A stretch of DNA of 64,000 bases from Sequoia sempervirens (lineage: Eukaryota > Streptophyta > Pinopsida > Cupressales > Cupressaceae), in the NCBI GenBank assembly GCA_007258455.2, contig VDFB02270651.1, forward strand, positions 704,717,360 to 704,781,359. The letters are read 5' to 3'. Within the stretch, counting starts at the first letter, position 1, and each line of letters opens with the position of its first letter. Below are positions 24,395 to 36,320 of the stretch, in pieces. The position numbers and the translations under genes are program-made. Below the pieces are notes generated by a model, which was not told where the DNA came from, did not search any database, and saw only the letters and a list, made by a program, of their open reading frames with translations.

Positions 24395-25447
24395 TTTACT
24401 TTTCAGTATTTTTCATGCTTTATGTAGTTAGTTTTCAACATTTTACATGTATTTTTCTGAAATGTAATTAAATGTAAAAATAGAGAAGTCTTAAATCAAA
24501 TCAGACTTTCCTATTGAATAATTCAATTTAGTTATTTCTTTCCTAGATTAGCTCTCAACTCTCCTCTATATATATGAGGGAGTTTCTTTTGTAATGGACC
24601 TTTGATATTTTGAAGAAAAATGATGCCCATTTTGAGAAACATACTTGAATATTTGTTTTGAATGTGCATATCAAAATTAATCAATAAAAGAAGTGGATTT
24701 TCCTCCAACCTTTCTTTTGGAGCATATTTGTTGTGTGTAATATTGTTCTTATGTCTCTCTTATCACATTATCTTGAAATGGGTTTATAGTGGCATAATAT
24801 TTCATTGTTGAAGGGAATTCAAATTTGATATTAATAGACTTTGAACTATAGTATTGTGTTTGAAGATTTATGTATTTGTGTATGAATTTGGTTAATTGCT
24901 CAAAGTCTTTGGGCTACGATTATTGGCTACATTCTTGTGGATCTTTTGGTGTTGTTCATTGATAGTGTTTGAGCTACAACTTGCTACACTTGTTACCATT
25001 CAAATCATCATGGAAAGTAATAGAATACTTTGGTATTTTGTTGATTTTCTTCTTATCATCACTTACTACTATCGTTCTAGTTATTCTTATGTCTAACTAA
25101 ATCGGATAGTGGTCATTATTGCTCCAACTAGTGTTTTGTAGTTTGTTACAGGTGGTAAACATCAAAGGAATACTATTGTAATCTTGGAAAAGGAGACATC
25201 TATTCTAAAACAAGAGAATATGATGATGGGAACACCCTTATGGATAGTTGTAGTGTACATAAGCATAGTTTAATTACTATTTGATTTAGTGAGCAATAAG
25301 AAGGGAGCCTCCCCTTTATGAGAGGAGAGATTAATTTCTCATCATGGTTGTGGTCGAGACTACCATTTTGTAATTGTTAAAAGAATTAAAAATATTCACC
25401 CAACAGGAAGAAAGCTTACCACTTAAGGTAGATCTGGGATTTCACAC
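24395..25447 (+). other. Spacer between pre-gag ORF and gag, LTR-like signals
   Basis: No coding frame. It holds a TATA-like run at 24567-24575 in CTCCTCTATATATATGAGGG and, 110 bp further, an AATAAA at 24683-24688. This TATA-then-polyadenylation spacing is what one expects of the U3/R part of an LTR or of a promoter for downstream gag. I see no second copy of this stretch elsewhere in the window. Confidence 0.5.
24567..24575 (+). promoter_or_regulatory. TATA-like box upstream of gag
   Basis: TATATATAT is flanked by CTC on the left and GAGGG on the right, and followed after 110 bp by AATCAATAAAAG. In this AT-rich DNA it could be chance, but the CTCTATATATA context is typical of plant core promoters. 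Confidence 0.4.
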
Positions 25448-26265
25448 AAGAAGGAGATCCCTATATTTGATGGAATGGACTATGCATTCTAGAAAACAAG
25501 GATGGAAGGCTTTCTAGATTATCTGGGATATGATGTCTGGAAATTAGTTTAGAATGGATATACTATGCCTACAAATGGTCCGAGCATTGAAGCTGAAATC
25601 AAGGCCTATGAAAGCAATAGTAAAGAAAGGTATGCTCTCTTGAGTAGTCTTACAAATTCTTAATTAGTGAAAGTTATCAATCTAAAAACTGGTAAAGAAA
25701 TTTTGGAAAGGTTGGAAAGTATTTATGAAGGAGATGATATGATCAAACAAGATAAGATGCAAAATTTAAAGATCACATTTGAGAACTTGTGAATGTCTAA
25801 AGATGAAAAAATTACAAGCTATATGCAGAGGGTAGATGAAGTGGTCAGCTCCATCAGAGGTCTTGGTGGAAAATTCAAAGAATCAAAAGTGGTAAAGAAA
25901 ATTCTTAGAACCCTTCTTAAAGATTATAGTCATAAATTTTTTGCTATTGAGGAATCTCAAAATCTAGATCATTATACTAAAGATCAATTGTATGGCTCTC
26001 TAACTGCATTTTAAATGTGAGAATTTGGTACAAATAATGGTGCAAAAGTTGAGACTGCTTTTAAAACTAGAAAATTAGAGAAGATTGAAGAATCAAATTG
26101 GGAGGATCTTGATGATGTGGAAGCTAAATTTGTGAGAAGGATGAAAAAGGGTACTGGTAAGTACAAAGGTAAGTTTCCTTTCAAATGTTTCAGCCATGGA
26201 AAGATAGGTCACTATGCTTCAAGATGTCCAAACAAAGTTGTGAATGACAAAAACAAGGAGAGTTG
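25448..26265 (+). pseudogene. Copia gag with degenerate zinc knuckle
   Basis: Gag packages the element RNA. Translation from about 25448 gives KKEIPIFDGMDYAF, a stop (TAG where Trp is usual), then KTRMEGFLDYLGYDVWKLV, the N-terminal DUF4219/UBN2-type gag domain of plant Copia. The central part has GKEILERLESIYEGDDMIKQ and ITSYMQRVDEVVSSIRGLGG. Near 26180-26235 the zinc knuckle reads CFSHGKIGHYASRC, with Ser at the second Cys. Stops occur at about 25494, 25550, 25661, 25791 and 26012. The ATG is not evident because the 5' end is eroded. Confidence 0.92.
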
Positions 26266-27210
26266 AGGTAAGATGATTAAGAAAAGCTATTATGTTAGAG
26301 AAGATGCAAGTATTTTTTATGATGAATTTGAAAATGGAGATGATGATGAATTCTTGCTCATGTATTTAAAAGATGAATCTATTTCTGCTAACTCTAAAAT
26401 ATGTGTAAAGGAATTCCCTCCAGATAGAAAGGATAACACTAAAGGTACTTTGGTATCTGCTTTTCATGCTAGACAAGATAAGAACTATTGGATCATTGAT
26501 AGTGGATGCTCTAACCATATGACTAGAGACAAGAGTAAGTTTGTTAAACTTGAAAAGTATGATTGAGGAATTGTTAGATTTGGTGATGATTCATGTGCTA
26601 AGATATGTGGAATAGGTTCAATCAGTTTCAATGAAAAGCATAATACTGAAGATGTTTACTATGTTAAGGGTTTAATTTATAACCTCTTGAGTGTTGGAAA
26701 AATGTGTAGTAAAGGATACAATCTTATGTTTTAGGATGATGGATGTGAGATCAGAAAAGGGTCCAAAATTGTGATTGTTGTTGGAAGAAGGATAGATGGA
26801 AATTTTTATCAGCTCAAGGCTATTGATGGCCACTATTTTATGACTCAGATTAATGAAAGTTGGCTATGGCATAGGAGGATGTGCCACATTAATTTTGTTA
26901 ATCTAGTAAGAATAAATTCAACTCAAGTAGTGAGAGATCTTCCAAAGATTACAAAGCCTATCAATGTTGTCTGCAAGGATTGTCAAATTGGAAAGAAAAC
27001 AAGAAGAAGTTTCAAATTAAAAGAACAATCTTCTACTAGATTGTTGTAGTTGGTTCATATAGATCTTTGTGTTCCTACAAGAGTAAGAAGTCTTCAAGAT
27101 GATAGGAATTTCATGCTTTTAATTGATGATTATTCTAGAATGACATGGGTTACTTTTCTTAAAGAAAAATATAAATTCCTAAATAGGTTCAAAGCATTTA
27201 AATTTATGGT
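26266..27210 (+). pseudogene. Copia protease and N-terminal integrase, truncated
   Basis: The aspartic protease motif is at about 26490-26525: YWIIDSGCSNHMTRDKSKF, with the DSG triad intact. After a linker ending in NLLSVGKMCSKGYNL comes the GAG-pre-integrase zinc domain (about 26850-26990): LWHRRMCHINF and CKDCQIGKKTRRSF, the H-H-C-C set. The integrase core begins with LVHIDLCVPTRVRS and MLLIDDYSRMTWVTFLKEK; the first catalytic Asp is in HIDL. After FKAFKFMV the frame runs into LTR sequence, so the second Asp and the Glu are lost. Internal stops include TAG at about 26735 and 27047, both where Gln is expected. Confidence 0.92.
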
Positions 27211-28558
27211 TTCTCTAGTGCTTGGTTTCCAAGTTCTTTTGAGAAAATTTGATAAAAAGAGGAAACATTATGTTGCAATAGTGTTTTGTATGACAGAGTT
27301 ATGTTTTGGTTTTGCTCTGCATTTCTTCTAGGTTGAAGATCTTCCTGTGCAATTCAAATATATTGATGAGATATGTTCAAAGGATTTGTATTCAAGGTTT
27401 GGTGTGTTGGATTGTTGTACAAAAGAATTTTTGTTCACCAGTATGTGAATTGTGCATTGTAGAGGTGTCTGGCATAAATGTCTTTGCTTCACGTTTCTAC
27501 GCAGAATGGTTTCAAGTCTTGTAGATCTAAGGGAGTGTTTATAGTGTTGGTATCTTTTTTTGGTCAATTTTGTTTGTGGTTTGGTGCTTCAAAAGTCAGT
27601 TTCTTTAGTAAAAATGTATGGAAAAGTTGTTTGATTGTACTGGGTGTGTACATTCTTTAGGTGGAAGTTGTTGTGAAGGATTTTTTTGGATTTCAAGGTG
27701 TTTGAGGAATATTGTATATCATGTTTGAGTGTGGTTTGTGGTTTTCAAGTAATCCTTTGATTTGAGGAAGCGTGTACTTAAAATTTTAATGGTGTTTACG
27801 TGAGTAACAGTCAACCTGGTGTTTACACTACTTGTGATGGATAATTATTATTTGTAGAAGTGTGTGGTTGAGTGGTGTTATAGATTTGGGTCCCAATTAA
27901 GGTATGATGTGGTCTAATTTCACTTCTATCTACCATAGAAGTGTTTTGACATCAACCTAATTTGAATTTACATGGTTGATGTGCATAGACAACCTTGGAG
28001 AAGGGTTTCAAGGTTGAGGATGGTATAATTATGAGCTGAGTTGTTGATGGATCTAGAGAAAGATGTGAGATGTGAATGATGTGAAGTGCAATGTGTTAGA
28101 GTGTGAAATTAAGTGATGTAGTGTGAGCTTTTATGTGTTAGTTTGTTGGATGCAGTGAGGAGAAGGTGGCTATAGTTATTCAATCAGACTGCAAAGGTGT
28201 TGGTGACATTGTGGTGGATTCTCTATTGTATTGAGATGATTTTCTCTTTGTAACATTCCTTCTCTATCTTCTTTTCTATTTTGGTAGTGAGCCCTACTAT
28301 ATTCAATGTTGATATTACTTAGATTGTGATCTAATCCTCATCGTGGTTTTTCCCTTCTTGTGTTTTCCATGTAAATCCAGTGTTCTCTTGTGTATGGTGT
28401 TAAGTTGTTTCAGTTTCTGCTATTTTCTTTTCATGCTAAATCATCATAACAGTTTTAAGGTTTTAATGAGTGAATGTGGATTTGAATGTGTATGATGTTT
28501 TTGAAGTTTCAAGGTAAAATTGATTTACCCCCCTCTCAATTATCTTGTGCATTCAACA
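27211..28558 (+). repeat. Copia 3' LTR, 5'-truncated
   Basis: Colinear with 17736-19105 from GTGCTTGGTTTC onwards and ending GTGCATTCAACA at 28558. The first 230 bp or so of the LTR are absent and replaced by integrase coding sequence. There is no purine tract at the junction, so this is a deletion and not a normal LTR boundary. Confidence 0.88.
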
Positions 28559-29598
28559 TGAGTCTTCTCATACCTTTCTCAACCCTACACATGGTTTTCT
28601 TTCAATCTAATTTAGGAATTCAAACCCAATGCAAACTATCTTTCCCACCTAGATGCATATATATCATAAACAAAATCATCACAAGAAATTTCATTCACAA
28701 ACAACATAAAATTTGAACAAAATTTCAATCAATAATTAATTTGCAAGATTTCAAAGATATACCTCTAATAACTTTCCAAAAAAATTAAAAATATATTTTA
28801 ATCTCCTACTTAAAAATTCCTTCTTCCAATCCAAACTTTGTTTCTTCACTCCAAAATCCAATAAAAACATTGCAAAAAGATAAAACAACACCTCTTTTTT
28901 TTCAATCAAAGATCCCCCCTCACATTACAATGGAATTCTAATTAAAGAAATCAAGATGACTCTCCCTCTTCCCAAGATGAGGCAACTCTTGACCTTCCCA
29001 TTACAAGCAATTTTCACCACTTTCTTCCTAGGATACTTAGGAAGTGTCCAAACCTCACTAAAACATTAAATTCATGCATAAACATGTGCCCAATCCAAAG
29101 GTAAACATACTTTTAAGGTACTTAATTTCAGAAAAATAACAAGGAAAAATCATCTCTAAATCACAATAATAAATTAAAAATCATATTTACATTTTAACAG
29201 TTTATCATAAGGAAGACCTTAGTCCCCTAGTGGGCCTAGCTCAAGGTATCACAAGGAGTTCACAAAAATATTTTCTTGAGAATCTCCAATAATTTATATT
29301 TTCATATAATCACCCACATACTTGAAATAACTATTAGTACAAAATAATCAAAGGAATAATCAACATAATCATCTCAATTTAAATATTAATTATTTAAATA
29401 ATTTAAACCTAACGAACCCAATCACATAAGTAATATATTTTTTGTCAACTAGATATGCACCCTTGCTAAGTTGTCAACTCGGTTATTTAATGAAACATGT
29501 GATGATATCACAAAGTGTGGACTCTAATAGTTTGAGATCAACCTCCAAAGAGGGTTGGTTCCCTTGATACTTCACCTAAACTAACTTAAACTACTACT
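28559..29598. other. AT-rich spacer, no gene seen
   Basis: About 1 kb between the plus-strand Copia and the minus-strand Copia. Only short ORFs; C- and A-rich on the plus strand, somewhat like 17170-17490 in style. No protein family recognised. Confidence 0.5.
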
Positions 29599-30908
29599 TG
29601 TTGAATACCCAAAATACTCTGAGGGGGGTTAAATCAGTTTTATTTTAAACCACTTAAACATTTAAAAATTCATTCCACATAACATATTCAATTTGCAGTA
29701 GGAAAGTAAAGTATGATAGCAACCATCAAAGAACATGACATATGAACATATTTTTACGTGGAAAACCCAAAATGGGGAAAACATGATGAGGATTAGGTCA
29801 CAATATATTATAACAGGTTATAAGATATTACAAAAGTGTGCAATGTAGGTGGATTCACTGCCCACTGAAAGAAGAAAAGATAGAAGAGTTTGTGGCACAC
29901 AACTAATATTTGAATTGTTATAGTTGCATCTAACATGTGCATGAATTACAATTCCATTGAAGCTCAAAATACAAACTTTACACACTTCATACTAATTTAC
30001 ATTAACTCTCTACTCTGCTCCACATTCACCTTATACTCACATAATTCACATCAAAAAATATACATAATACATGCATACATCACAAATCATTGAAAAATAT
30101 CTTACATATATATTTTTTTTATCTACAAACACCTACACCGTCAATTAGGTTGCCCTATTTAGATGTATTATAAAAAATATAACTTGTCGGCTCAACATAC
30201 ACACATACATACTTCTTTCCAAGATTCAAGACTTATAACAAATCAAAATAGGTTGGCATGGACCCAAAGTAGCTCCCACATAACGGATCAATACATGTTC
30301 AAACTCTGCAATACTCAAAACATATTAGGTTGGCACTGATAATGACCTAATATCAAAATTTTCCAATTTTACAGCCACAAATAGACACACAGACCTCGAA
30401 ACTCTATTCCACTTATAATATAGGCACCATTGACACCTTTCAACATTCCCACAAATTTGCAAAGCTAGATTCCAATCCACGAAGAAGTGTGGATTCACCA
30501 AAACATGTACACTGAACTAGAAACCTTTGCTATTTCCAGATCAAACTTCTATCACTCATAAATTCTTCACCAGAAGCCAAAACAATATGAAACTCTAGAT
30601 ATAAGCTTCTCTAGCAACCAAAAAAATTATATCAAAATCACAGAGTAAGATCTTACACAGTGGGCCAATGCGAACCCAATAACCAGATGTCTTGTACACA
30701 AAATTACCTATATTGACACTTAGTCAATTTGTCTTTCATTTATCTTCACCGGATCAAACCTTCTTGCAAATGCCCACTAGATTACCATCTTCAAACATGT
30801 TCAAGCTATACAAACTGATCTACATGATGATCTTCATATCAGTATATAATTTTGACATCAATGACAACATTGTAATACAATGCACTTATCCCTCATGCTC
30901 ATGTACCA
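29599..30908 (-). repeat. Copia 3' LTR, minus strand (1310 bp)
   Basis: On the minus strand it starts TGGTACATGAGCATG (30908) and ends GGGTATTCAACA (29599). It is colinear with 36323-37545 plus 51357-51632. At about 30000-30015 it shows the uninterrupted sequence TTAACTCTCTACTCTG, where the sister LTR carries the 172-bp DNA transposon. Confidence 0.9.
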
Positions 30909-31189
30909 GAATTATTCTCAATTATCTCCCAAAATTATTCTCCCCATTTGATAACAAGGGAAAAGGGTTCAAAGCATAAGTTCTTTTCATATACTAGAAC
31001 TCCCCCTGACTGATATGTACATTGATACAAGCTAAAAGCTTAACTAACTCCCCCTAAGGGTGCAATACAACAAAACTTTATACTGGAAAATTTCCTTATA
31101 CCATCTGCATATGTACACAGAAATCTGAAAAAATAACTAAAATGCATAAAAGGAAATAAATGCATTCACCCAAAGGAAGTATTTGACTC
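30909..31189 (-). other. Spacer with two polypurine-like tracts
   Basis: On the minus strand AGGGGGAGTT occurs at 31055-31046 and again at about 31008-30999, before the 3' LTR. A third purine run, AAATGGGGAGAATA, lies closer to the LTR at about 30945-30930. This repeats the multiple-tract arrangement of the plus-strand Copia elements. Confidence 0.6.
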
Positions 31190-34100
31190 TTGCAACTTTT
31201 CAAGGTGGGCTTTCCACTCTTCTTGGCTAGGCCAATAAATTTTCTCTAGGTTTTAAATTCTATTAAGAATTCCTCATTGTCATCCAGAGTGTTGGGTACT
31301 GAATTTAGCTTTGAAGCTTTATCAGCACTCAATAGCACACTGGAAACTAGTATGAATTTAGAGTTCATCAGATCCCTAAGATGATCAAACTACGTCATTG
31401 GAAGCTTTGTCAATTTGGGACTCAATTGATTCCATCTCATATTTTATACTTTTTGTAGACCCTGGCCACTTCATACAAAACTAAAATAAAACTTTGGCTT
31501 CTATCACAAAAGCCTACACACCTTTAAGATTTTCTTGAAATTAGTTGTGTACACTGGAACACTCCTCTGTTACATCCATTAATCTCTTATCATTTATCTT
31601 TTCTCTAATTCTTTCTCTAACTTCCCTTTCAACCCAATAGCATACTCATTAAATGAATCAAGTAAAAATTTAAAATTGACCATACCAGATAAGGAGTTAA
31701 TACTTACACTGAGTATGGTCTCCTACAAAACCTTTACTGCCTCATCTATCATCTCTCCACTCTTTAGATGTGTCTTTGAGATTTCTTTTTAGGAAGATGT
31801 GTGAAACACATCACCTAGTTGAAGCTTGTGAAGAGGAAATATCTTATCCATTTCCACACGCCCTTGTTGCATCGAAAGTTGTAGTAACTAGGAAGACACT
31901 ACAGACTGGAACTGTAACTACATCCTTAAAAAATTCTTCAATGAATCTCCAAAGGTGCCAGAAGATTCTCCAATTGTCTTTACACTCCCCTCTATAGTAT
32001 TCTCCTTCAAATCCTTTTCCTTGTAACAAGTGTTAACTTGTATCTCTATATCCCTCTTCTCATTTTCAAATGCATCTTCATCCTTTTGTTCATTACTCTT
32101 TTTAGACACATCTTCACCAATAGATTGTTCTTTATTATCCAGAGGAATGATTGTCTTTGTGTGGCCTTGAGTATTATCTACATTAGTCTCAGATACCGGA
32201 GGATTTGTTTGATGATCTGTAGTAGTATCCTCCTTTGCAATGATTTCTCTAATAGCTCCATATTCTTCAACATTTTCCTCACCTGTAACATTTTCTTCTA
32301 TAATTTCTTCCACTTTCCAAAGAACATTATCCTACACATTTCCTTCTTTAGTTTCATGCTCATGTTGAGCATCATCATGTTGTTCTTCTTTAACTTTCAT
32401 ATTCAGAGAAGGCATATCAACATGCATTTATTTTGTGCTCTCCAAAGTTATCCCTAATCTTTGAGCTAACTCTACAACCTTCTCCATAGTCTCATTCTGG
32501 AGCCTTTCGAGATCATTTTGATCTCTACTCATGAGATTAGTTACTCTCTACTTCATTCAAAACTCTTTATTATACAATTTAGCCAATGTGGCTTTATTTT
32601 ATTTAGAGAGAGGTGCACTAATATTTTCTAAGGCATAATATTTTAACTTTTATTTTTCTTCTATAGCCTCCTACCTTCTAGCATATAAAACATTCCTTAG
32701 ATCCTCAGGAAACTATTTTTCAATGACCTTCATGTTAACCTCAAATGCAACAATGTATTTTATAATCACTTCTACAATGGTGGCTTTGTGCACCTCATCG
32801 GCATCATCATATAAAGTAACAGTCTCTTCTAACATCTCATGCTCCATAATCCCATTAAATAGAGCATTCAACTTCATGGGACTATCAATGTTGACTAAAG
32901 CCTTTTTCTTCTTCTTTTTCTTATCTTCTAATGTCTTTTTCTCTTTACTAGACTCTGCTTTGTTTTCTCTCATTTTCATTTTGAATCCTTCCTTCTCTTT
33001 CTCGACCTCTACCTCACTGTCAGTATCAATGATATCAAACTTTGGTTTCTTTGTACTTGCTTCTCCTTGTGAAGGCTCGGGCTTTCTTTTTTAGACCAAT
33101 TGTGGTCCTTCCTCTTCTTATTCCTCATTTTCAACATTCACTCCCACATACTATTCCCTTGTGGCCTTTTTCTTCACTCTCCTTCTTGTAGGGCCAATTT
33201 TTTGTGCTGTCAGAGTAGCCTTTTCCTTTTTACACCTCTTTTGTTGTTTAACCAAAGAGGTCTTCTCCTTTACTGGAGTGCTTATAAGCTATTTTATTTT
33301 CTCCCTTGAGGTATGCTTAGTCTTGGAGGACTGAGGGGTGACCAAAGGAGTGGTATTCATTATACCAGATCTCTTGACACTTGATGATCCTCTCAGTGAG
33401 CCAAACATAACCTTTTCTTTCTCAACTTTCTCCTTAATAAGCCCCATTACTTTACAAATTGTGTAGTAATCTTATCATCTATCTTTGTTATGGTCTTTTT
33501 TCTTTGGTCTATGTGAACTTGCATGGATTTATCCTCATAAGTTCCATACCTTTCTTCAAAGGTTTCCCTCGATTGGCTCAACATGTAGTCCACAATCCCC
33601 ACAATATCATCTTCAATGATTTCATATCCCATTTCTAGGATCCATACTATCCTAGGCTCAACATCCTCTATGATACATTCATCCTTGGATACCATGAAGA
33701 TGATATCATTCTTTTATTTCTCCACCATTTTCTAGGGAATCATTTCCCTTGCCTGCATTTTTTTCTAAAATATTTTGAAGAAAACCCAAAGGGATTCATC
33801 CTATGCCTTTGCATCACCAATTCCTCTCAAAAAGTATTTGATTTTGTGTGCTAATGGTCTGCTTTTGACCATACAACACTCTTTGTATTGGGTGGTTCCC
33901 TCAAGAAGTAAAAAAATAAACATATGATCAATATCCCATATTTGAAAGGATATCTAGAATCCTTTTTCTTTTTCAAAATTTCCATTAATTATGCTCTCAG
34001 TAGTTTGCATAAGTCAAAATCTATGCCATTCACCACCATTTTGTATGTCATGTTAATTGTGGTGGCCAAAATAGAGTTCTCTCTGTTAGAGCAGTAGATT

Positions 34101-34610
34101 TTGTATCTGATCATCATCACATCATACTTCACCACATGATTTTTGATGTCCTTGATGGTCAAGGCTCTCTTAACATACTTCACTTTGATAAGCTTTGTTA
34201 CAACCTCATTCTTCACTAAGAACAGGTCTAATTGAGCACAATCTTGTAACTTCCCTAATTACCTCCTTGGTAATCATGTTGGGCATATCTTTCCACAAAA
34301 AAATGTCATGAATATGGCTCAATGCAATTCTCACCCAAGCATCATCATGGAAAAAGTTCGGAAACCCTTTCCATACATCAAGTTTCTTCATTACCAAATT
34401 ATGATATTCAAGTTTTAGTACAAAATCATCACCGATGAGTTCTTTCACCCACACATCACCTAGCATTGAGTGGTCATACTCATACAATTTCTCATGAATG
34501 TAAATCCTTATGTCTTCAGTGTGCAAGACACCATACGAGACTCTCGAGAATGTATTATCTTGGATAGTGTCCATAGATTTATCAGTATGTTTCTTAAATT
34601 TTGGTTGGGG
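31190..34610 (-). pseudogene. Extra ORF of the SIRE-like Copia, unknown (envelope position)
   Basis: A broken coding frame runs leftwards from about 34610. The first readable part (34574-34206) gives MDTIQDNTFSRVSYGVLHTE and DDAWVRIALSHIHDIFLWKD. It continues in 34216-33989 with YDVMMIRYKIYCSNRENSIL and MVVNGIDFDLCKLL. Then follow an acidic segment (33695-33447), a Lys-rich run (about 32920, seven lysines) next to LVNIDSPMKLNALFNGIMEH, and an acidic, Glu/Lys/Thr-rich C-terminus (32313-31918). The order globular domain, basic block, charged or coiled tail recalls the pre-gag ORF at 20954-24394, though I see no clear sequence match. By position it corresponds to the envelope-like ORF of SIRE elements; no signal peptide or transmembrane segment is visible, so that name is not supported by sequence. 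Confidence 0.6.
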
Positions 34611-35114
34611 TCATTCTAAGACGTCAACAAATCTTGGAGTATCCATTTCAATTGATTCAAAACATATTATGAAAAACTAGGGAAAATTGAAACTGTAAAT
34701 ACCTTTCAAATCGCTTTCCAGCTATGGTTTTTCTTGTACCAGACCTCAAATTTTTCAATCACACTGCTTTTCTCTTCATATACTCTTCACTCCTTGAATG
34801 CTCATTTCGAAATGAATTTTGATTAGGTGAAATCACTTATAAACCTTCTAACATGACCTAATTTGCAATAAATTATTTTTTCGATAAAGTGGTTAGTCCT
34901 AACTATATGAATAGTTATGTTAGTCCTAACTATATGAATAGTTAACTTGAAATGCTCTGTAAATTTTTGCATCATGAAATTTTCTACTAAGATCTGCAAT
35001 AGATCAAGCACATTGATTCACACCTCATATCTACATGTTGAAGCATCAACACCATTTCTCTAGTAGGGGATGAAATTTTTTCCATAGAGCTCCCCTTGAG
35101 CCAAGGCTCTTAAC
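34611..35114 (-). other. Junction region between gag and the extra ORF
   Basis: No protease, integrase, RT or RNase H motif is readable on either strand, although pol should lie here. A direct repeat of TTAGTCCTAACTATATGAAT at about 34893 and 34919 lies close to the gag end and could mark the deletion. What remains is AT-rich. Confidence 0.5.
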
Positions 35115-36308
35115 TTAGTTTTCAGAGGAAACATTTGCATTGGATATTGGTAGAGACTCAACCTTAACCTCTGTCTCTTCCTTCTTTTTCCAAATATTTT
35201 CCATCTCTTTCTTTGTTTCTACCAGATCAACCTTTTTCATTGGATCATTCTTCTTTACCAGAATATCCTTCTTTACATTCTTGCTTCTGCAAAACTTAGA
35301 GATATGTCTAGGTCTATTGTGATTGTAACATATGGCATTCTTTTGAATAGGATTGTCTCTGTTCATTCTAGATCTACATTGATTAGCTTTATGCCCAAAT
35401 CCATTGTATGCATAACAATAGCCATTAAAGGATTGAAACCTCATACCATTATAGCCATTCATCATTTGACTTATACATTCACTAGCCTTATGCCCAAATT
35501 TCTTGCATGTAAAGCACTAACTAGGAAAAGATGTAATATTCTAATTAATTATGCTTCTACATTCCATAGCATTATGTATAAATCTATAAGAATAAAAAAA
35601 ACCATTAATATATGTGTACCTTTATGCCTTTGGTTGTCTGATAGGTGGTCTTTTGAAGTCTCTCCTTTGATTCTATACCTATTTGTCATTTCTCTTCTTG
35701 TCTTCAGTCCTCTTTTCAGCCTAATTTGGAGTTTGATCTGTCTTTGAGATTTCTCCTATCTCAAACCCTAATCCACCTTTGTCTTTAGATCCTTTTTTAT
35801 TTACAATCATTTCATCAAGCTTTGTAGAGCTCATGTTGAATTTTTCTTCATGACTCTTTTCTTTCTCAAGATTTGATCTTAAGGTCACAACTTCTTCTCC
35901 AAGTTTTGAACATTCCTCAAAATTTCTTTTCATCTTTGCATTCAGACATTCTTCAACTCTTTTACCTTCTTCAACTTGCACTTTCAGATTGGTAATTGTC
36001 ACATTTAATTGCTTCAGCTACTCATTGACTACCTTATGTCTTTCTCTAAACTTCTTGATTTTCTCTCTCAACTTTCTGATACATTCATATGCTTCTTTGA
36101 AATTTTCCTCTAGTTCCTTTTTCTCATTTTCAGTCCTTTCTAGATCTTCAAGGGCCATTTTGAGTTCTCCATTCATGTCAATCATGCACTCTTCTTCTGT
36201 AAACCTAACAACAAGTATCTCTTCCAGAGGAGTATGGAATATTCTAATAACCATGTGTTCAACCTCCAAGATCTTCCCCAAGCGATTAAGCTCCTTCCAA
36301 GGAACCAA
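35115..36308 (-). pseudogene. Copia gag, C-terminal half with three zinc knuckles
   Basis: Reading leftwards from the PBS: LNRLGKILEVEHMVIRIFH, then a long coiled coil (36250-35740; EDLERTENEKKELEENFKEA, later LEKEKSHEEKFNMSSTKLDE) ending in GLGFEIGE, which resembles the C-terminal gag region of SIRE-type Copia. Next come three knuckles: CFTCKKFGHKASEC (about 35518-35477, intact CCHC), CYAYNGFGHKANQC (second Cys to Tyr) and CYNHNRPRHISKFC (degenerate). A Lys/Glu-rich tail ends at 35115. The UBN2-like N-terminal domain is absent: coding sequence starts right at the PBS, so the leader and N-terminus were deleted. Stops occur at about 36014 and 35719. Confidence 0.88.
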
Positions 36309-36320
36309 GCTTTCATACCA
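36309..36320 (-). other. Primer-binding site, initiator tRNA-Met type
   Basis: On the minus strand TGGTATGAAAGC, two bases after the LTR end TACAACA. It has two mismatches to TGGTATCAGAGC. It confirms the direction of this Copia. Confidence 0.88.

Larger units (their letters stand above)
17502..28558 (+). mobile_element. Copia retrotransposon with pre-gag ORF and internal deletion
   Basis: Order on the plus strand: 5' LTR (17502-19105), tRNA-Met PBS, a 1.8-kb leader, a 3.4-kb extra coding block, a 1-kb spacer with TATA and AATAAA signals, gag, protease, the start of integrase, then a 3' LTR lacking about its first 230 bp. The integrase frame runs straight into the LTR at about 27211, so the rest of integrase, RT, RNase H and the LTR start were deleted together. 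Flanks are GAAGT on the left and TGAGT on the right, not a convincing duplication. The region between PBS and gag is 6.3 kb, far longer than in ordinary Copia elements; nesting of another element is possible. Confidence 0.8.

Noticed and set aside
31190..34610. Viral envelope gene
   Set aside because: Only the position resembles SIRE envelope-like ORFs; no signal peptide, fusion peptide or membrane anchor is visible, so it is listed as unknown.
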